Source: an uncultured Mycobacteriaceae bacterium (lineage in GTDB: Bacteria > Actinomycetota > Actinomycetes > Mycobacteriales > Mycobacteriaceae). From it: a DNA stretch of 50,002 nucleotides. The translations under genes were made by a program, and so were the position numbers. The DNA is taken from assembly GCA_902826815.1 (NCBI GenBank), contig CADEGF010000024.1:41762-91763 (forward strand). Direction: 5' to 3'. Each line of letters starts with the position of its first letter. Position 1 is the first letter of the stretch. The notes under the pieces are model-generated. The model searched no databases. It was not told the DNA's origin and saw nothing but the letters and a program-made list of their open reading frames with translations. Below, piece by piece: positions 9,536 to 18,562 of this stretch.

Positions 9536-10009
9536 CTATCCCGTCACCGCCACGACCACGCCCGGTGGTTGCTCGGCCAGTTCGGGCGCCCTCGGCTCGA
9601 CCGGCGCCTGCAGCACCTCGCCGACCTGATCGGCGGACTCCCGCTCGCCGGGTGCGTCGCTGAAGTAGACGGTCGTCGCGGTCAGCCCCTCGATCGTGAG
9701 GTTCCCGGTTTCGGTGACGTTCCAGCCGGCTTCGCGCAGCTGATTGGCCGTGTTCTCGGCTGCGCCCGCGGTCTCCGACGTGTTGTAGACACGGACATCG
9801 GCCTTAGCGGCGGGTGCCGGCGCCTTCGACGACGTCGGCGACGGTGTCGAGGAGGAGCTGACGGCGACCGGTGAGTCGTCGGCGCTGGAATCGTCGCCCC
9901 CGCCCATGGCCTGGAATCCCACCAGCAGAAAGACGACGCCGAGAAACAACAGCACCATCACCATGGCGCGCAGGGGCAGCCCGGATGAATCGGAATGGCG
10001 CTCGTTCAT
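9536..10009 (-). CDS. Membrane-anchored LytR C-terminal domain protein (Rv0431-like)
   Basis: 157-aa protein with one N-terminal membrane anchor (residues about 14-34, MVMVLLFLGVVFLLVGFQ), a Ser/Thr/Pro/Ala-rich linker (about 40-70) and an extracytoplasmic LytR_C-like fold. The fold begins at ADVRVYNTSETAGAAENTA and includes TTVYFSDAPGERESA. It matches the protein called tuberculin-related peptide in M. tuberculosis (Rv0431), whose homologues influence membrane vesicle release. ATG 10009 is preferred over the GTG three codons upstream because homologues as I recall them begin MNER. Its stop is 9 bp before the sodC start. Confidence 0.88.
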   Translation of the reverse strand: MNERHSDSSGLPLRAMVMVLLFLGVVFLLVGFQAMGGGDDSSADDSPVAVSSSSTPSPTSSKAPAPAAKADVRVYNTSETAGAAENTANQLREAGWNVTETGNLTIEGLTATTVYFSDAPGERESADQVGEVLQAPVEPRAPELAEQPPGVVVAVTG

Positions 10010-10051
10010 TTGGCCCACTGTATCGGCGTGGTGCGCAAACCCACGAAAGGC

Positions 10052-10360
10052 TCAGGTCACCTCGAAGCCGAGACGGCGTGCCGCCCGCGCCTTCTGCCTG
10101 CTCGCGCGTAGCCGCCGCAAGCGTTTGACCAGCATCGGATCGGCTGCCAGCGCCTCCGGCCGGTCAACAAGGGCATTGAGTACCTGGTAGTAGCGAGTCG
10201 CCGACATCGAGAACAACTCTTTGATGGCGTCTTCCTTGGCACCTGCGTACTTCCACCACTGGCGTTCGAACGCCAAAATGTCGTGTTCGCGACGGGTCAG
10301 CCCATCGGTGAGCTCAGAGTCGTCCCCGGATTGCTCAGTCCGCGCCATGGCGCCGTCCAT
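10052..10360 (-). CDS. DUF3263 protein (Rv0430-like)
   Basis: Small actinobacterial protein (102 aa) with the DUF3263 core LTRREHDILAFERQWWKYAG, then EDAIKELFSMSATRYYQVLN, a helix-turn-helix-like arrangement, and a very basic C-terminus (RLRRLRASRQKARAARRLGF). DNA binding is plausible but unproven. An ATG at 10384 would add eight residues; ATG 10360 or 10348 seem better by comparison with Rv0430. It heads the minus-strand gene series and shares a short divergent promoter region (10361-10482) with def. Confidence 0.86.
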   Translation of the reverse strand: MDGAMARTEQSGDDSELTDGLTRREHDILAFERQWWKYAGAKEDAIKELFSMSATRYYQVLNALVDRPEALAADPMLVKRLRRLRASRQKARAARRLGFEVT

Positions 10361-10482
10361 GTTGCCCCTGGACCCTTCCCACACTCAAAAGCTCGCTAGC
10401 GATACGGCGAATATTGAACCACGGCATTGCTTGATGGGCCGTCAGCCAACCGGGCGAGTCGGCTCACTTAAGCTTGCCAACC

Positions 10483-11076
10483 GTGGCAGTCGTACCCATC
10501 CGAATCGTCGGAGATCCCGTCTTACACACCGCGACCACTCCGGTGCAGCTTGCCGATGACGGTTCGCTGCCGCCCGACATCGCCGCCTTGATCGCAGACC
10601 TCTTCGAAACGATGGACGCCGCACACGGCGTGGGCCTCGCCGCCAACCAGATCGGCGTGTCCAAGCGGGTGTTCGTCTACGACTGCGCGGAGGACCGCGG
10701 CAAGACGGTCCGCAGGCGCGGTGTGATCGTCAACCCGGTGCTGGAAACCTCCGAGGTGCCCGAGACGATGCCCGACCCGGACGACGACGACGAGGGATGT
10801 CTCTCCGTGCCGGGCGAGAACTTCCCGACCGGCCGCGCCGACTGGGCCCGGGTGACCGGCCTTGACGCCGACGGCACGCCGATCACGCTGGAGGGCAGCG
10901 GGCTGTTCGCGCGGATGCTGCAGCACGAGACCGGACACCTCGACGGGTTCCTGTATCTGGACCGGTTGGTGGGCAGGTTCGCGCGCAGCGCCAAGCGCGC
11001 GGTGAAATCGCACGGCTGGGGTGTGCCCGGTCTGACATGGATGCCGGGCGAGGACCCCGACCCGTTCGGCCACTGA
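10483..11076 (+). CDS. def: Peptide deformylase
   Basis: Metalloenzyme (197 aa) that removes the formyl group from nascent N-formylmethionine peptides. All three motifs are present: motif 1 [10 protein letters not shown], motif 2 EGCLS (metal Cys) and motif 3 QHETGHLDG (two metal His and the catalytic Glu). The insertion [14 protein letters not shown] and the C-terminal [20 protein letters not shown] tail are typical of mycobacterial Def. GTG 10483 gives [12 protein letters not shown], the start I recall for Rv0429c; a TTG at 10474 would add three residues. The GNAT gene follows after 1 bp. Confidence 0.95.
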   Translation: MAVVPIRIVGDPVLHTATTPVQLADDGSLPPDIAALIADLFETMDAAHGVGLAANQIGVSKRVFVYDCAEDRGKTVRRRGVIVNPVLETSEVPETMPDPDDDDEGCLSVPGENFPTGRADWARVTGLDADGTPITLEGSGLFARMLQHETGHLDGFLYLDRLVGRFARSAKRAVKSHGWGVPGLTWMPGEDPDPFGH

Positions 11077-11077
11077 A

Positions 11078-11974
11078 ATGGCGGATTTGCCCGCCGTCGG
11101 AACGCGGGTCAGCCTGCGCTACCGGCGACCGGACGGTTCGGTTCCGCCACTCACCGACGTGATCGGTCATCTGCTTGCGACGGGACCCCGGATCCGGGTG
11201 CGGACGAAAACCGGTGCGGTGGTGGAGATCGCGGCCGACGACGTCGTCGCGGTACGGGCGTTGACGGACGCGCCGGTGCGCACATCGCAGATCCGCTCGA
11301 CGGAGCACGCCGCCGCGCTTGCGTGGCCAGGAACCGAACAGCAGTGGATCGACGGCTGGCTGGTGCGCGGCGCGGACGGCTACACACACCGGGCGAATTC
11401 GGCTGTGCCGCTTGGCGTCGAGGCGGGCATGGCCGCCGTGCCCGCGATCGTCGACTGGTATGCGCGACGCGGCCAGACACCATGGCTGGCGGTGCCAGAC
11501 CGGCTGCTGAAACTTCCCAACGCGGTTTCGACACATCTCGAGACGGTCGTGATGGTGTGCGACCTGCCCGCAGGTGAACCCGATGAGACAGTGACGTTGG
11601 CATCCCGGCCAGACGAAGAGTGGCTGCGGCTCTACGAGCGCGACGTTCCCGTCGAGGTCTTGTCGGCGGTCGTCGACGGCACCGTGGTGTTCGCGAGGCA
11701 CGGCGACGCCGCGGTCGGGCGTGCCGCGGTCACCAGGGCGCCGGACGGAACTCGCTGGGCGGGTGTGTCCGCTGTGCGCGTCGCCGAGGGGCGCAGGCGA
11801 GAGGGCCACGCGCGCGCCCTGTGCGCAGCGCTGATGACCTGGGCCACCGGACAGGGTGCGCAGCACTGTTATGCGCAGGTGCTGGTCGACAACGCACCTG
11901 CGATCGCCCTGTACGAGCAACTCGGGTTCACGGCACAGCACCGCGCGCGCTACATCGACGGTCATAGGCTGTAG
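11078..11974 (+). CDS. GNAT N-acetyltransferase, Rv0428c/CG3035 family
   Basis: 298-aa protein. Residues 1-70 form a small beta-rich domain (VGTRVSLRYR, RIRVRTKTGAVVEI) and the C-terminal 100 residues a GNAT fold: AGVSAVRVAEGRRREGHARA (the acetyl-CoA pyrophosphate loop R/Q-x-x-G-x-G/A), then YAQVLVDNAPAIALYEQLGF. The middle part holds WPGTEQQWIDGWLVR and NSAVPL. Members are annotated as N-acetylglutamate synthase-like, but the substrate is not proven here. ATG 11078 lies 1 bp after the def stop, and xthA begins 2 bp after this gene, so def-GNAT-xthA form an operon. Confidence 0.87.
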   Translation: MADLPAVGTRVSLRYRRPDGSVPPLTDVIGHLLATGPRIRVRTKTGAVVEIAADDVVAVRALTDAPVRTSQIRSTEHAAALAWPGTEQQWIDGWLVRGADGYTHRANSAVPLGVEAGMAAVPAIVDWYARRGQTPWLAVPDRLLKLPNAVSTHLETVVMVCDLPAGEPDETVTLASRPDEEWLRLYERDVPVEVLSAVVDGTVVFARHGDAAVGRAAVTRAPDGTRWAGVSAVRVAEGRRREGHARALCAALMTWATGQGAQHCYAQVLVDNAPAIALYEQLGFTAQHRARYIDGHRL

Positions 11975-11976
11975 CC

Positions 11977-12807
11977 ATGCGGCTGGCGACCTGGAACGTG
12001 AACTCGATCCGGGCCCGCGTCGACCGCGTCACCGACTGGCTGGAACGCGCCGACGTCGACGTGCTGGCGATGCAGGAAACCAAGTGCACCGACGACCAGT
12101 TCCCCACCATGCCGTTCGCCGCCATCGGCTACGAGGTCGTGCACTGCGGTTTCAACCAGTGGAACGGGGTGGCGATCGCGTCGCGAATCGGTATCGACGA
12201 TGTCCAGGTCGGCTTCGACGGTCAACCGACGTGGGGCGACAAGCCCGCCGCGGACGCGAGGAGCAGAACAGACCACGTCGAAGCCGCGGCCGAAGCGCGC
12301 GCGCTCGGCGCCACCTGCGGCGGTGTCCGAGTGTGGAGCCTGTACATCCCGAACGGCCGCACGGTGGACTCCCCGCACTACACCTACAAGCTGGCATGGC
12401 TTGCCGCACTGAGGGATACGGCGCAGGGATGGCTGGCAGACAATCCGGACGCGCAGATCGCGCTGACCGGCGACTGGAATATCGCCCCAACCGATGAGGA
12501 TGTGTGGAGCGTCGAGTTCTACCAGGGCAGCACACATGTCACCGAGCCGGAGCGCGCCGCGTTCGACGCGATCGTCGCAACCCGATTCACCGACGTGGTA
12601 AGGCCTTTCACGCCGGGGCCCGCCGTCTACACCTACTGGGACTACACCCAGCTGCGCTTCCCGAAGAACCGGGGGATGCGCATCGACTTCATCCTCGGCT
12701 CACCCGCGTTCGCGCAGCGGGTCACCCACGCCGAGATCGTCCGCGAGGAGCGAAAGGGCAAGACGCCCAGCGACCATGCGCCGGTGCTGGTGCAGCTGAG
12801 TACCTGA
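11977..12807 (+). CDS. xthA: Exodeoxyribonuclease III (AP endonuclease family 1)
   Basis: 276-aa DNA-repair nuclease cleaving at abasic sites and acting as 3'-5' exonuclease. Motifs of the exonuclease-endonuclease-phosphatase fold are in order: LATWNVNSIRAR, VLAMQETKC (metal Glu), LTGDWNIAP (catalytic Asp and Asn), YTYWDY, MRIDFILGS, and PSDHAPVLV (catalytic Asp-His). The order def-GNAT-xthA equals Rv0429c-Rv0427c. An inverted repeat follows 10 bp after the stop. Confidence 0.95.
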   Translation: MRLATWNVNSIRARVDRVTDWLERADVDVLAMQETKCTDDQFPTMPFAAIGYEVVHCGFNQWNGVAIASRIGIDDVQVGFDGQPTWGDKPAADARSRTDHVEAAAEARALGATCGGVRVWSLYIPNGRTVDSPHYTYKLAWLAALRDTAQGWLADNPDAQIALTGDWNIAPTDEDVWSVEFYQGSTHVTEPERAAFDAIVATRFTDVVRPFTPGPAVYTYWDYTQLRFPKNRGMRIDFILGSPAFAQRVTHAEIVREERKGKTPSDHAPVLVQLST

Positions 12808-12816
12808 CTACCCCAC

Positions 12817-12837
12817 TTGGTAACGGCGCCTTACCAA
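12817..12837. repeat. Perfect 7-bp-arm inverted repeat between xthA and the patatin-like gene
   Basis: TTGGTAA (12817-12823) and TTACCAA (12831-12837) are perfect inverted copies separated by 7 nt. No T-run follows on either strand, so a classical terminator is unlikely. The position, some 40-60 bp upstream of the patatin-like start, fits an operator. This is by inspection only. Confidence 0.5.
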
Positions 12838-12878
12838 AGCGGTCGTGACGATTTACGCTCACGATGAAGGGGGCTGCG

Positions 12879-15326
12879 ATGAAGGATCATCAAGCCGAGT
12901 TGCGGTTGGCATTGGTGTGCTACGGCGGCGTGTCACTGGCCGTATACATGCATGGGGTCACCAAGGAACTTCACAAATTGCTCCGTGCCGCAAGGAAGTT
13001 CGACGAGCGACCCACCCGCAACCCGTTCGAGGGTGGAACGGAAGCCGTGTACTTCGATGCCCTTACCGACATCGCGAAGGCCGGCCCCAGGCTGGTGGTG
13101 AGCATCGACATCATCGGCGGCACGTCCGCGGGTGGCATCAACGGGATCGCGTTGAGCAAAGCCATCGGGCGTAACGCCAGCCTCGAGCCCCTGAAGAAGG
13201 TGTGGATCGATCAGGGGGATATCCGCAAGCTACTCCGTGGGACCAGAATCTTCGGGCTGGCGGCGCAGGTCGCTACGACCGTTGTCGGCAAGCTGCTCAC
13301 GCTGTTCGGCTCGTCGTCGCCGCTGCGCGGCGAGTACATGTCCAAGCTGTTGTACAAGGCTCTGACGGATATGGAGAACGATCGAAATCCGGACAGCCCG
13401 TCGCTGTTGCCTGCCATAGCCCCCGGGCTGGAACTGTATGTGCCGACAACAGATCTCAATGGGTTCGAGGTGCTTGTGCCGTCCGGCATCGGCGGTGCGA
13501 GCAATCGGGACCGCGACTACCGCCAGGTGCTGGTGTTCCACAACGTGGCGGACGATCTGGCGCAGTTCGGTGCGGACTACACCGTCGACCTCGCGTTCGC
13601 AGGCCGGGCGACCTCGAGTTTTCCTGGCGCATTCGCGCCCGTCAGCCAGGCTTCGTTCGAAGACGAGATCGGGGCACAGGCCGGTGGGAACACCAGACTG
13701 CACCCGGAGACCGTGTTCTTGTGCCAATACGATCCGGACCGCACCGCCGACGTCTACTTCGTCGACGGAGGCGTGCTGGACAACGCGCCCTTCGACCTGG
13801 TGGTCGACGCGATCGCCAGGCGCAGGGCCCAGACACGGGTGTACCGGCAACTGATCTACATAGAGCCCGACCCGGGACAGGAGCTCTATTCGACCACCCG
13901 CGAGAAGCCGGCGGACGGAAAGCGACGGTGGCTCAAGGATCTTCTCGCGGTGTCGACCGTGCGGGGCAGTCATCCGATCCTGACGGACCTGATCAAGCTG
14001 CGCGATATGAACTGGCGCATCGCCGAGGTACGAGCGATCGCCGAACAGCAGGAGCGCTACGTCAAGAAACGAACGAACGCCGTTCTGCAGCGCATGATGT
14101 CGGGTGCCGATGACTCGCCCCAACAAGCGGCGCCGGAAGGTCTCAGCACCACCCAACTTGTGAACGACCTGACCGCCGCCAACGCCGCCACGGAGCGCGA
14201 CACGTTGTTCCAGGACGTGTCAGACAAGGTCTACGCGAGTGCACGGGAATCCCTCGGCCCTGCGTGGTCGACGTACCTCCGGCTGAAGTTCGAAGCCGTA
14301 CTCACCAGGCTCGCAGGCGAAATCAACTTCTATTGCGGATTTCCGGGACCGTCCGCGAAGGCGGGCTTTGTCGTCGCCGCCTGGATCGCCTGGGCGCGTC
14401 AGCACGACGCATGGCAGGGTGACAACACAAAGGCGCTCACCGATCTGCTGCAGGACATGGACATGCCGTATCGCGAGCGGCGGCTGGCGTTCATCCTCAC
14501 CCGGATCAACAGCTTGTACGACAGCGCTGACGACCCGAATACGGGACCACCCGTCGACGATCTGAACGCGCTCAAGGCGAAAGCATGGGCGATGGTCGGT
14601 GCCAGACGTGCCGGAACCGTCGAGGCGGTCGGGCGGATCGGGGTAGAGGGTGGCCTCGATTTCCTGCGGCTGAGCAACGATGACGCCGTGCTGCTGGATC
14701 CCGAGGATTTCGCGCGGGCCAACCGCGAACGATTTCAGGGTGTATTCGACCTGTATTCGACCGAATTGGCTCAGTACAGCAAGGACAGCGAGGAGCTCCT
14801 GACCGCGTTCCAGCAGTACACCAAGGACTGGAAGTCGAAGGAGGCGAAGGAGGCGAAGGACTCACTGCTCGGCAGCTACCTCGGTTTCGCGCTGTGGGAC
14901 GGCATCCTGTTCCCGACGATCTCACTGAGTGAATTGCCTCAGCTGACGCCGATCCCGGTGGCGCAGTTCAGTCCGCTCACCGCGACGGCACTGCAGCCGC
15001 CGAAGGACGGCGACGCGAAGCCAGCCAAGCTGAAGGGCATCGCGGTCAAACATTTCGCGGGCTTCTTCGAAGCGAAGTACCGCGAAAACGATTATCTCTG
15101 GGGCAGATTGGACGCCGCGGAGCAGATCCTGAGGATGCTCGCAGACGTGGCGAAAACCGATGCATCCGCGCCCGCCGCCGCGGCCACCGACGGTGCCCCA
15201 CCGCACCTGGTCGATGCGCTACAGGCCGTCCTCGACACCGAAACCGACCTCGGTCGAGTCAAGGACCTCCGCGCGTATCTCGGCGAGCAAGTCAGGGACC
15301 TTCGTCAGGGTGCGGTCACGAACTGA
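12879..15326 (+). CDS. Patatin-like protein (TIGR03607 type)
   Basis: Large protein (815 aa) whose N-terminal half is a patatin/phospholipase domain. The oxyanion motif is GGVSLAVYMHG (residues 16-26), the nucleophile elbow is GGTSAGG (Ser83), and the dyad aspartate is in VDGGVLDNAPF (Asp296). The C-terminal half is helical and charged, with no domain I recognise. I recall this architecture as the family patatin-related protein. It has no signal peptide, so it is probably cytosolic or peripheral. ATG 12879 is preferred over ATG 12864 because AAGGGGG (12867-12873) sits 5 nt before it. It is the first gene past the conserved xthA block; the substrate (lipid or acyl ester) is unknown. Confidence 0.88.
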   Translation: MKDHQAELRLALVCYGGVSLAVYMHGVTKELHKLLRAARKFDERPTRNPFEGGTEAVYFDALTDIAKAGPRLVVSIDIIGGTSAGGINGIALSKAIGRNASLEPLKKVWIDQGDIRKLLRGTRIFGLAAQVATTVVGKLLTLFGSSSPLRGEYMSKLLYKALTDMENDRNPDSPSLLPAIAPGLELYVPTTDLNGFEVLVPSGIGGASNRDRDYRQVLVFHNVADDLAQFGADYTVDLAFAGRATSSFPGAFAPVSQASFEDEIGAQAGGNTRLHPETVFLCQYDPDRTADVYFVDGGVLDNAPFDLVVDAIARRRAQTRVYRQLIYIEPDPGQELYSTTREKPADGKRRWLKDLLAVSTVRGSHPILTDLIKLRDMNWRIAEVRAIAEQQERYVKKRTNAVLQRMMSGADDSPQQAAPEGLSTTQLVNDLTAANAATERDTLFQDVSDKVYASARESLGPAWSTYLRLKFEAVLTRLAGEINFYCGFPGPSAKAGFVVAAWIAWARQHDAWQGDNTKALTDLLQDMDMPYRERRLAFILTRINSLYDSADDPNTGPPVDDLNALKAKAWAMVGARRAGTVEAVGRIGVEGGLDFLRLSNDDAVLLDPEDFARANRERFQGVFDLYSTELAQYSKDSEELLTAFQQYTKDWKSKEAKEAKDSLLGSYLGFALWDGILFPTISLSELPQLTPIPVAQFSPLTATALQPPKDGDAKPAKLKGIAVKHFAGFFEAKYRENDYLWGRLDAAEQILRMLADVAKTDASAPAAAATDGAPPHLVDALQAVLDTETDLGRVKDLRAYLGEQVRDLRQGAVTN

Positions 15327-15361
15327 TCGAACTCTTGTCCAATCGCAATGGGCGGCCATCC

Positions 15362-15425
15362 TTGCGGTGCCTGGTTTGAATAGATATATTTTCGTTTATT
15401 AGAAGTAGTATTCCGCATACCGGAA
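15362..15425 (+). promoter_or_regulatory. Predicted aceB promoter with IclR-type operator
   Basis: TTGCGG (15362-15367) and TATATT (15385-15390) are spaced by 17 bp and resemble a SigA -35/-10 pair. TTCCGCATACCGGAA (15411-15425), with perfect 5-bp arms around a 5-bp centre, would lie just downstream of the transcription start. The same element recurs near 31.8, 33.5 and 34.5 kb. The region is visibly AT-rich against its surroundings. Repression by the IclR protein encoded at 33648-34442 is inferred. Confidence 0.65.
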
Positions 15426-15447
15426 ATTTATCGATGGAGGAGCTCCC

Positions 15448-17049
15448 ATGCGCACGCCTGACGGCATCGAGATCACGGGGCCGATGCACGACCGCTTCGA
15501 CGAAGTGCTCACCCCCCGAGCGCTTGAGCTCATCGGACTACTGCATAGCGAATTCGACGGTCGCCGCCGGGCATTGCTGGACGATCGAAAAGCGCGAGTG
15601 GAGGCTCTCGCCAACGGCTCCTCGCTGGGATTCCTCGAAGAGACACGGGCGGTCCGCGACGACACCTCATGGCGGGTCGCTGCACCCGCACCAGGACTCG
15701 AAGATCGGCGCGTCGAAATCACAGGTCCGACCGATCGCAAGATGAGCATCAACGCCTTGAACTCCGGCGCCAAGGTCTGGCTCGCTGATCATGAGGACGC
15801 GAATACGCCCTTGTGGGAGAACGTCATCGGCGGTCAGATCAACCTGCTCGATGCCGTCAACGGAGAGTTGCGCTACACCAGCCCCGAAGGCAAGCATTAC
15901 GCAGTTCATCAAGACGATGTGCCAACGATCGTCGTTCGCCCACGCGGCTGGCACCTGCCCGAGAAGCACATTCGGGTGGACGGTGAGGAGACGTCAGGGG
16001 CGCTGATCGATTTCGCCCTCTACCTCTCTGCATGCGGCGAAAAGCAAATCACTCGGGGGTCCGGGCCGTACTTCTACCTGCCGAAGATGGAGTCTCATCT
16101 GGAGGCGAGGCTGTGGAACGACGTTTTCAACACGGCCCAGGATCAGCTCGGGATTCCACGAGGCACCATTCGCGCAACCGTCTTGATCGAGACCTATCCC
16201 GCCGCATTCGAGATGGAGGAGATTCTCTACGAGCTGCGGGACCACTGCGCAGGTCTCAACGCGGGTCGGTGGGACTACATGTTCAGCGTGATCAAGAGCT
16301 ACCGGACCCGCGGGAAGGAGTTCCTCCTACCCGACCGCAACTCTGTGACGATGACCGTTCCGTTCATGCGCGCCTATACAGAGCTACTCGTCAGCACATG
16401 CCACCGACGGGGGGCTCACGCGATCGGCGGAATGGCGGCGTTCATCCCGAGCAAGGATCCCGAAATCAATTCGGCTGCCTTTGCGAAGGTCCGCGACGAC
16501 AAGGCGCGAGAAGCGGGCGACGGTTTCGACGGCTCGTGGGTTGCGCACCCCGGGATGGTCGACATCTGCAAAGCGACGTTCACCGAAGTCCTCGGCGAAC
16601 GGCCCAACCAGATCGGAAACCTCCGCGCGGACGTGAATGTCACTGCTGCGCAGCTGCTCGACGTGCCGTCGACTCCTGGCGATGTCACGATCGAGGGCCT
16701 GCGAAGCAACATCAGCGTCGGGATCCAGTATCTCGAGTCTTGGCTGCGCGGGTCGGGGGCCGTCGCCATCAACAATCTGATGGAGGACGCCGCGACCGCG
16801 GAAATCTCCAGGAGTCAAGTCTGGCAGTGGTTGCACAACTCGGTAACACTCGCCGACGGTGACACGGTGACAAGCGATCTGGTGGAAAAGACCATCGAGG
16901 ATGAGATCGCGAAGATCTCAGACCGAGTAGGCACCGAGGCCTACGCTGCGGGCCGGTGGAGCGAGGCGAGGACGACATTCACCGACATGGCCCTCGACGA
17001 GGAGTTCGCCGACTTCCTGACACTTCCTGCCTACGAGAGAATGCCGTGA
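15448..17049 (+). CDS. aceB: Malate synthase A
   Basis: 533-aa enzyme condensing glyoxylate with acetyl-CoA to malate. Length and motifs are those of isoform A (about 530 aa), not the roughly 740-aa GlcB of M. tuberculosis. The signature RDHCAGLNAGRWDYMF lies near residues 264-279. Other family blocks are WLADHEDANTPLWENV, GPYFYLPKMESHLEARLWND, ATVLIETYPAAFEMEEIL and GGMAAFIPSKDPEIN. GGAGGAG precedes the ATG at a good distance. It leads aceB-glcD-glcE-glcF, so it probably disposes of glyoxylate made by the glycolate oxidase subunits. Confidence 0.94.
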   Translation: MRTPDGIEITGPMHDRFDEVLTPRALELIGLLHSEFDGRRRALLDDRKARVEALANGSSLGFLEETRAVRDDTSWRVAAPAPGLEDRRVEITGPTDRKMSINALNSGAKVWLADHEDANTPLWENVIGGQINLLDAVNGELRYTSPEGKHYAVHQDDVPTIVVRPRGWHLPEKHIRVDGEETSGALIDFALYLSACGEKQITRGSGPYFYLPKMESHLEARLWNDVFNTAQDQLGIPRGTIRATVLIETYPAAFEMEEILYELRDHCAGLNAGRWDYMFSVIKSYRTRGKEFLLPDRNSVTMTVPFMRAYTELLVSTCHRRGAHAIGGMAAFIPSKDPEINSAAFAKVRDDKAREAGDGFDGSWVAHPGMVDICKATFTEVLGERPNQIGNLRADVNVTAAQLLDVPSTPGDVTIEGLRSNISVGIQYLESWLRGSGAVAINNLMEDAATAEISRSQVWQWLHNSVTLADGDTVTSDLVEKTIEDEIAKISDRVGTEAYAAGRWSEARTTFTDMALDEEFADFLTLPAYERMP

Positions 17050-17056
17050 CCCTCCG

Positions 17057-18562
17057 GTGGTGCCGGATCTGGACGTGCTGGATGTGACAGCTGCGACACC
17101 AGGGTCGGCGCTGGACGCCGTCAGGAAACGAAGTCTTGCGGTGCTACCGCCGGACGCAGTGATCACGGACCGGGCCCGGCTCCGCACCTACGAGTGCGAT
17201 GGCCTCACGCACTACAAGGTCACGCCGAAGTTGGTGGTGCTGCCGCAGACCGCCGACCAACTGGCTGCAGTGATCAAGGCCTGCGCGAGCCACCGAGTTC
17301 CATTCGTCGCGCGCGGGTCGGGTACCGGATTATCGGGTGGCGCCCTGCCAGCCGAGAACGGCGTCCTGGTGGTGACGTCGCGGATGCGCGGTATCACCGA
17401 TATCCGCCCGGCGGACCAGCGCGCTATCGTCGAGCCGGGTGTCATCAATACCGATGTGACCAATGCTGTTGCCCCTCTGGGCTATTACTACGCGCCCGAC
17501 CCGTCCAGTCAGCAGATCTGCTCCATCGGCGGCAACGTCGCGGAAAATTCCGGCGGAGCGCACTGCCTGAAATACGGGTTCACCTCCAACCACGTGTTGG
17601 GGGCCACGCTTGTCACGCCCCTTGGCGAGGTGGTCGAACTCGGCGGGCTCGCGCCGGATACTCCCGGCTACGACCTGTTGGGCGCAGTCGTCGGCTCCGA
17701 GGGAACCCTCGGGGTTGTCACATCGGTGATCCTCCGATTGACCCGCGCACCAGAGGTAGTGCGCACCGTCCTGGCTGGTTTCAGATCGACTGACGACGCA
17801 GGCGCGGCCACCTCAGCCATCATCGCCGCGGGCATCGTGCCTGCCGCGATCGAGATGATGGACGCCCTGGCAATCGAGGCCGCAGAAGCTGCCGTCCGCT
17901 GCAACTACCCCGAAGGCGCAGGCGCGGTACTGGTCGTCGAACTGGACGGCGCCGCCCCGGAAGTCGAGCACGAACTCAGCGCAGTGGAAGAGCGCTGCGC
18001 CGAGCATGGTGCGTTCGAAATGCGGGTAGCGACCGATCCCGCGGAGCGTGCATTGATCTGGAAGGGGCGAAAGTCCGCGTTTGCCGCTGTCGGTCAGATC
18101 AGCCCCGACTACATCGTGCAGGACGGCGTGATCCCGAGGACGTCGCTGCCAGAGGTTCTCCGTGCGATCGCCGAGCTCTCGGCATCGTCAGACGTGCGGG
18201 TAGCCAACGTATTCCACGCCGGCGACGGCAACCTGCATCCGCTTGTCCTCTTCGACGATTCCATCGAAGGGGCGGGTGAGTCCGCCGAGAAGGTCAGTGG
18301 CGCAATCCTCGACCTCTGTATCCATCACGGCGGCTCGATCACCGGTGAACACGGCGTCGGCGTCGACAAGGCGTCCTACATGCCCCGAATGTTCAGCGAT
18401 GACGATCTCGACACCATGCAGCTCGTTCGCTGCGCATTCGACCCGGCTGGAATATCCAACCCTGGAAAGATCTTCCCGACCCCCCGGCTGTGTGGCGAAG
18501 TCCCGGGCCGGCGGAAGGCCGCGCACCCTGCGCAACAGGCCGGTCTGGCGGACGTGTTCTAA
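17057..18562 (+). CDS. glcD: Glycolate oxidase FAD-linked subunit GlcD
   Basis: 501-aa flavoprotein that oxidises glycolate (or a related 2-hydroxy acid) to the 2-oxo acid. The FAD_binding_4 domain covers about residues 55-230, with FVARGSGTGLSGGALP, SIGGNVAENSGGAHCLKYG and VGSEGTLGVVTSV. The FAD-oxidase C domain holds NVFHAGDGNLHP and GGSITGEHGVGVDK, the conserved His/Glu region. The GTG start lies 7 bp after aceB; other in-frame starts would cut into conserved sequence only later, so the exact N-terminus is uncertain by a few residues. glcE abuts the stop with no gap. D-lactate dehydrogenase is the main alternative, but the E/F partners argue for GlcD. Confidence 0.92.
   Translation: MVPDLDVLDVTAATPGSALDAVRKRSLAVLPPDAVITDRARLRTYECDGLTHYKVTPKLVVLPQTADQLAAVIKACASHRVPFVARGSGTGLSGGALPAENGVLVVTSRMRGITDIRPADQRAIVEPGVINTDVTNAVAPLGYYYAPDPSSQQICSIGGNVAENSGGAHCLKYGFTSNHVLGATLVTPLGEVVELGGLAPDTPGYDLLGAVVGSEGTLGVVTSVILRLTRAPEVVRTVLAGFRSTDDAGAATSAIIAAGIVPAAIEMMDALAIEAAEAAVRCNYPEGAGAVLVVELDGAAPEVEHELSAVEERCAEHGAFEMRVATDPAERALIWKGRKSAFAAVGQISPDYIVQDGVIPRTSLPEVLRAIAELSASSDVRVANVFHAGDGNLHPLVLFDDSIEGAGESAEKVSGAILDLCIHHGGSITGEHGVGVDKASYMPRMFSDDDLDTMQLVRCAFDPAGISNPGKIFPTPRLCGEVPGRRKAAHPAQQAGLADVF

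Noticed and set aside
13230-14156. Minus-strand open frame inside the patatin-like gene
   Set aside because: It overlaps the conserved catalytic region of the patatin domain and has antisense composition.
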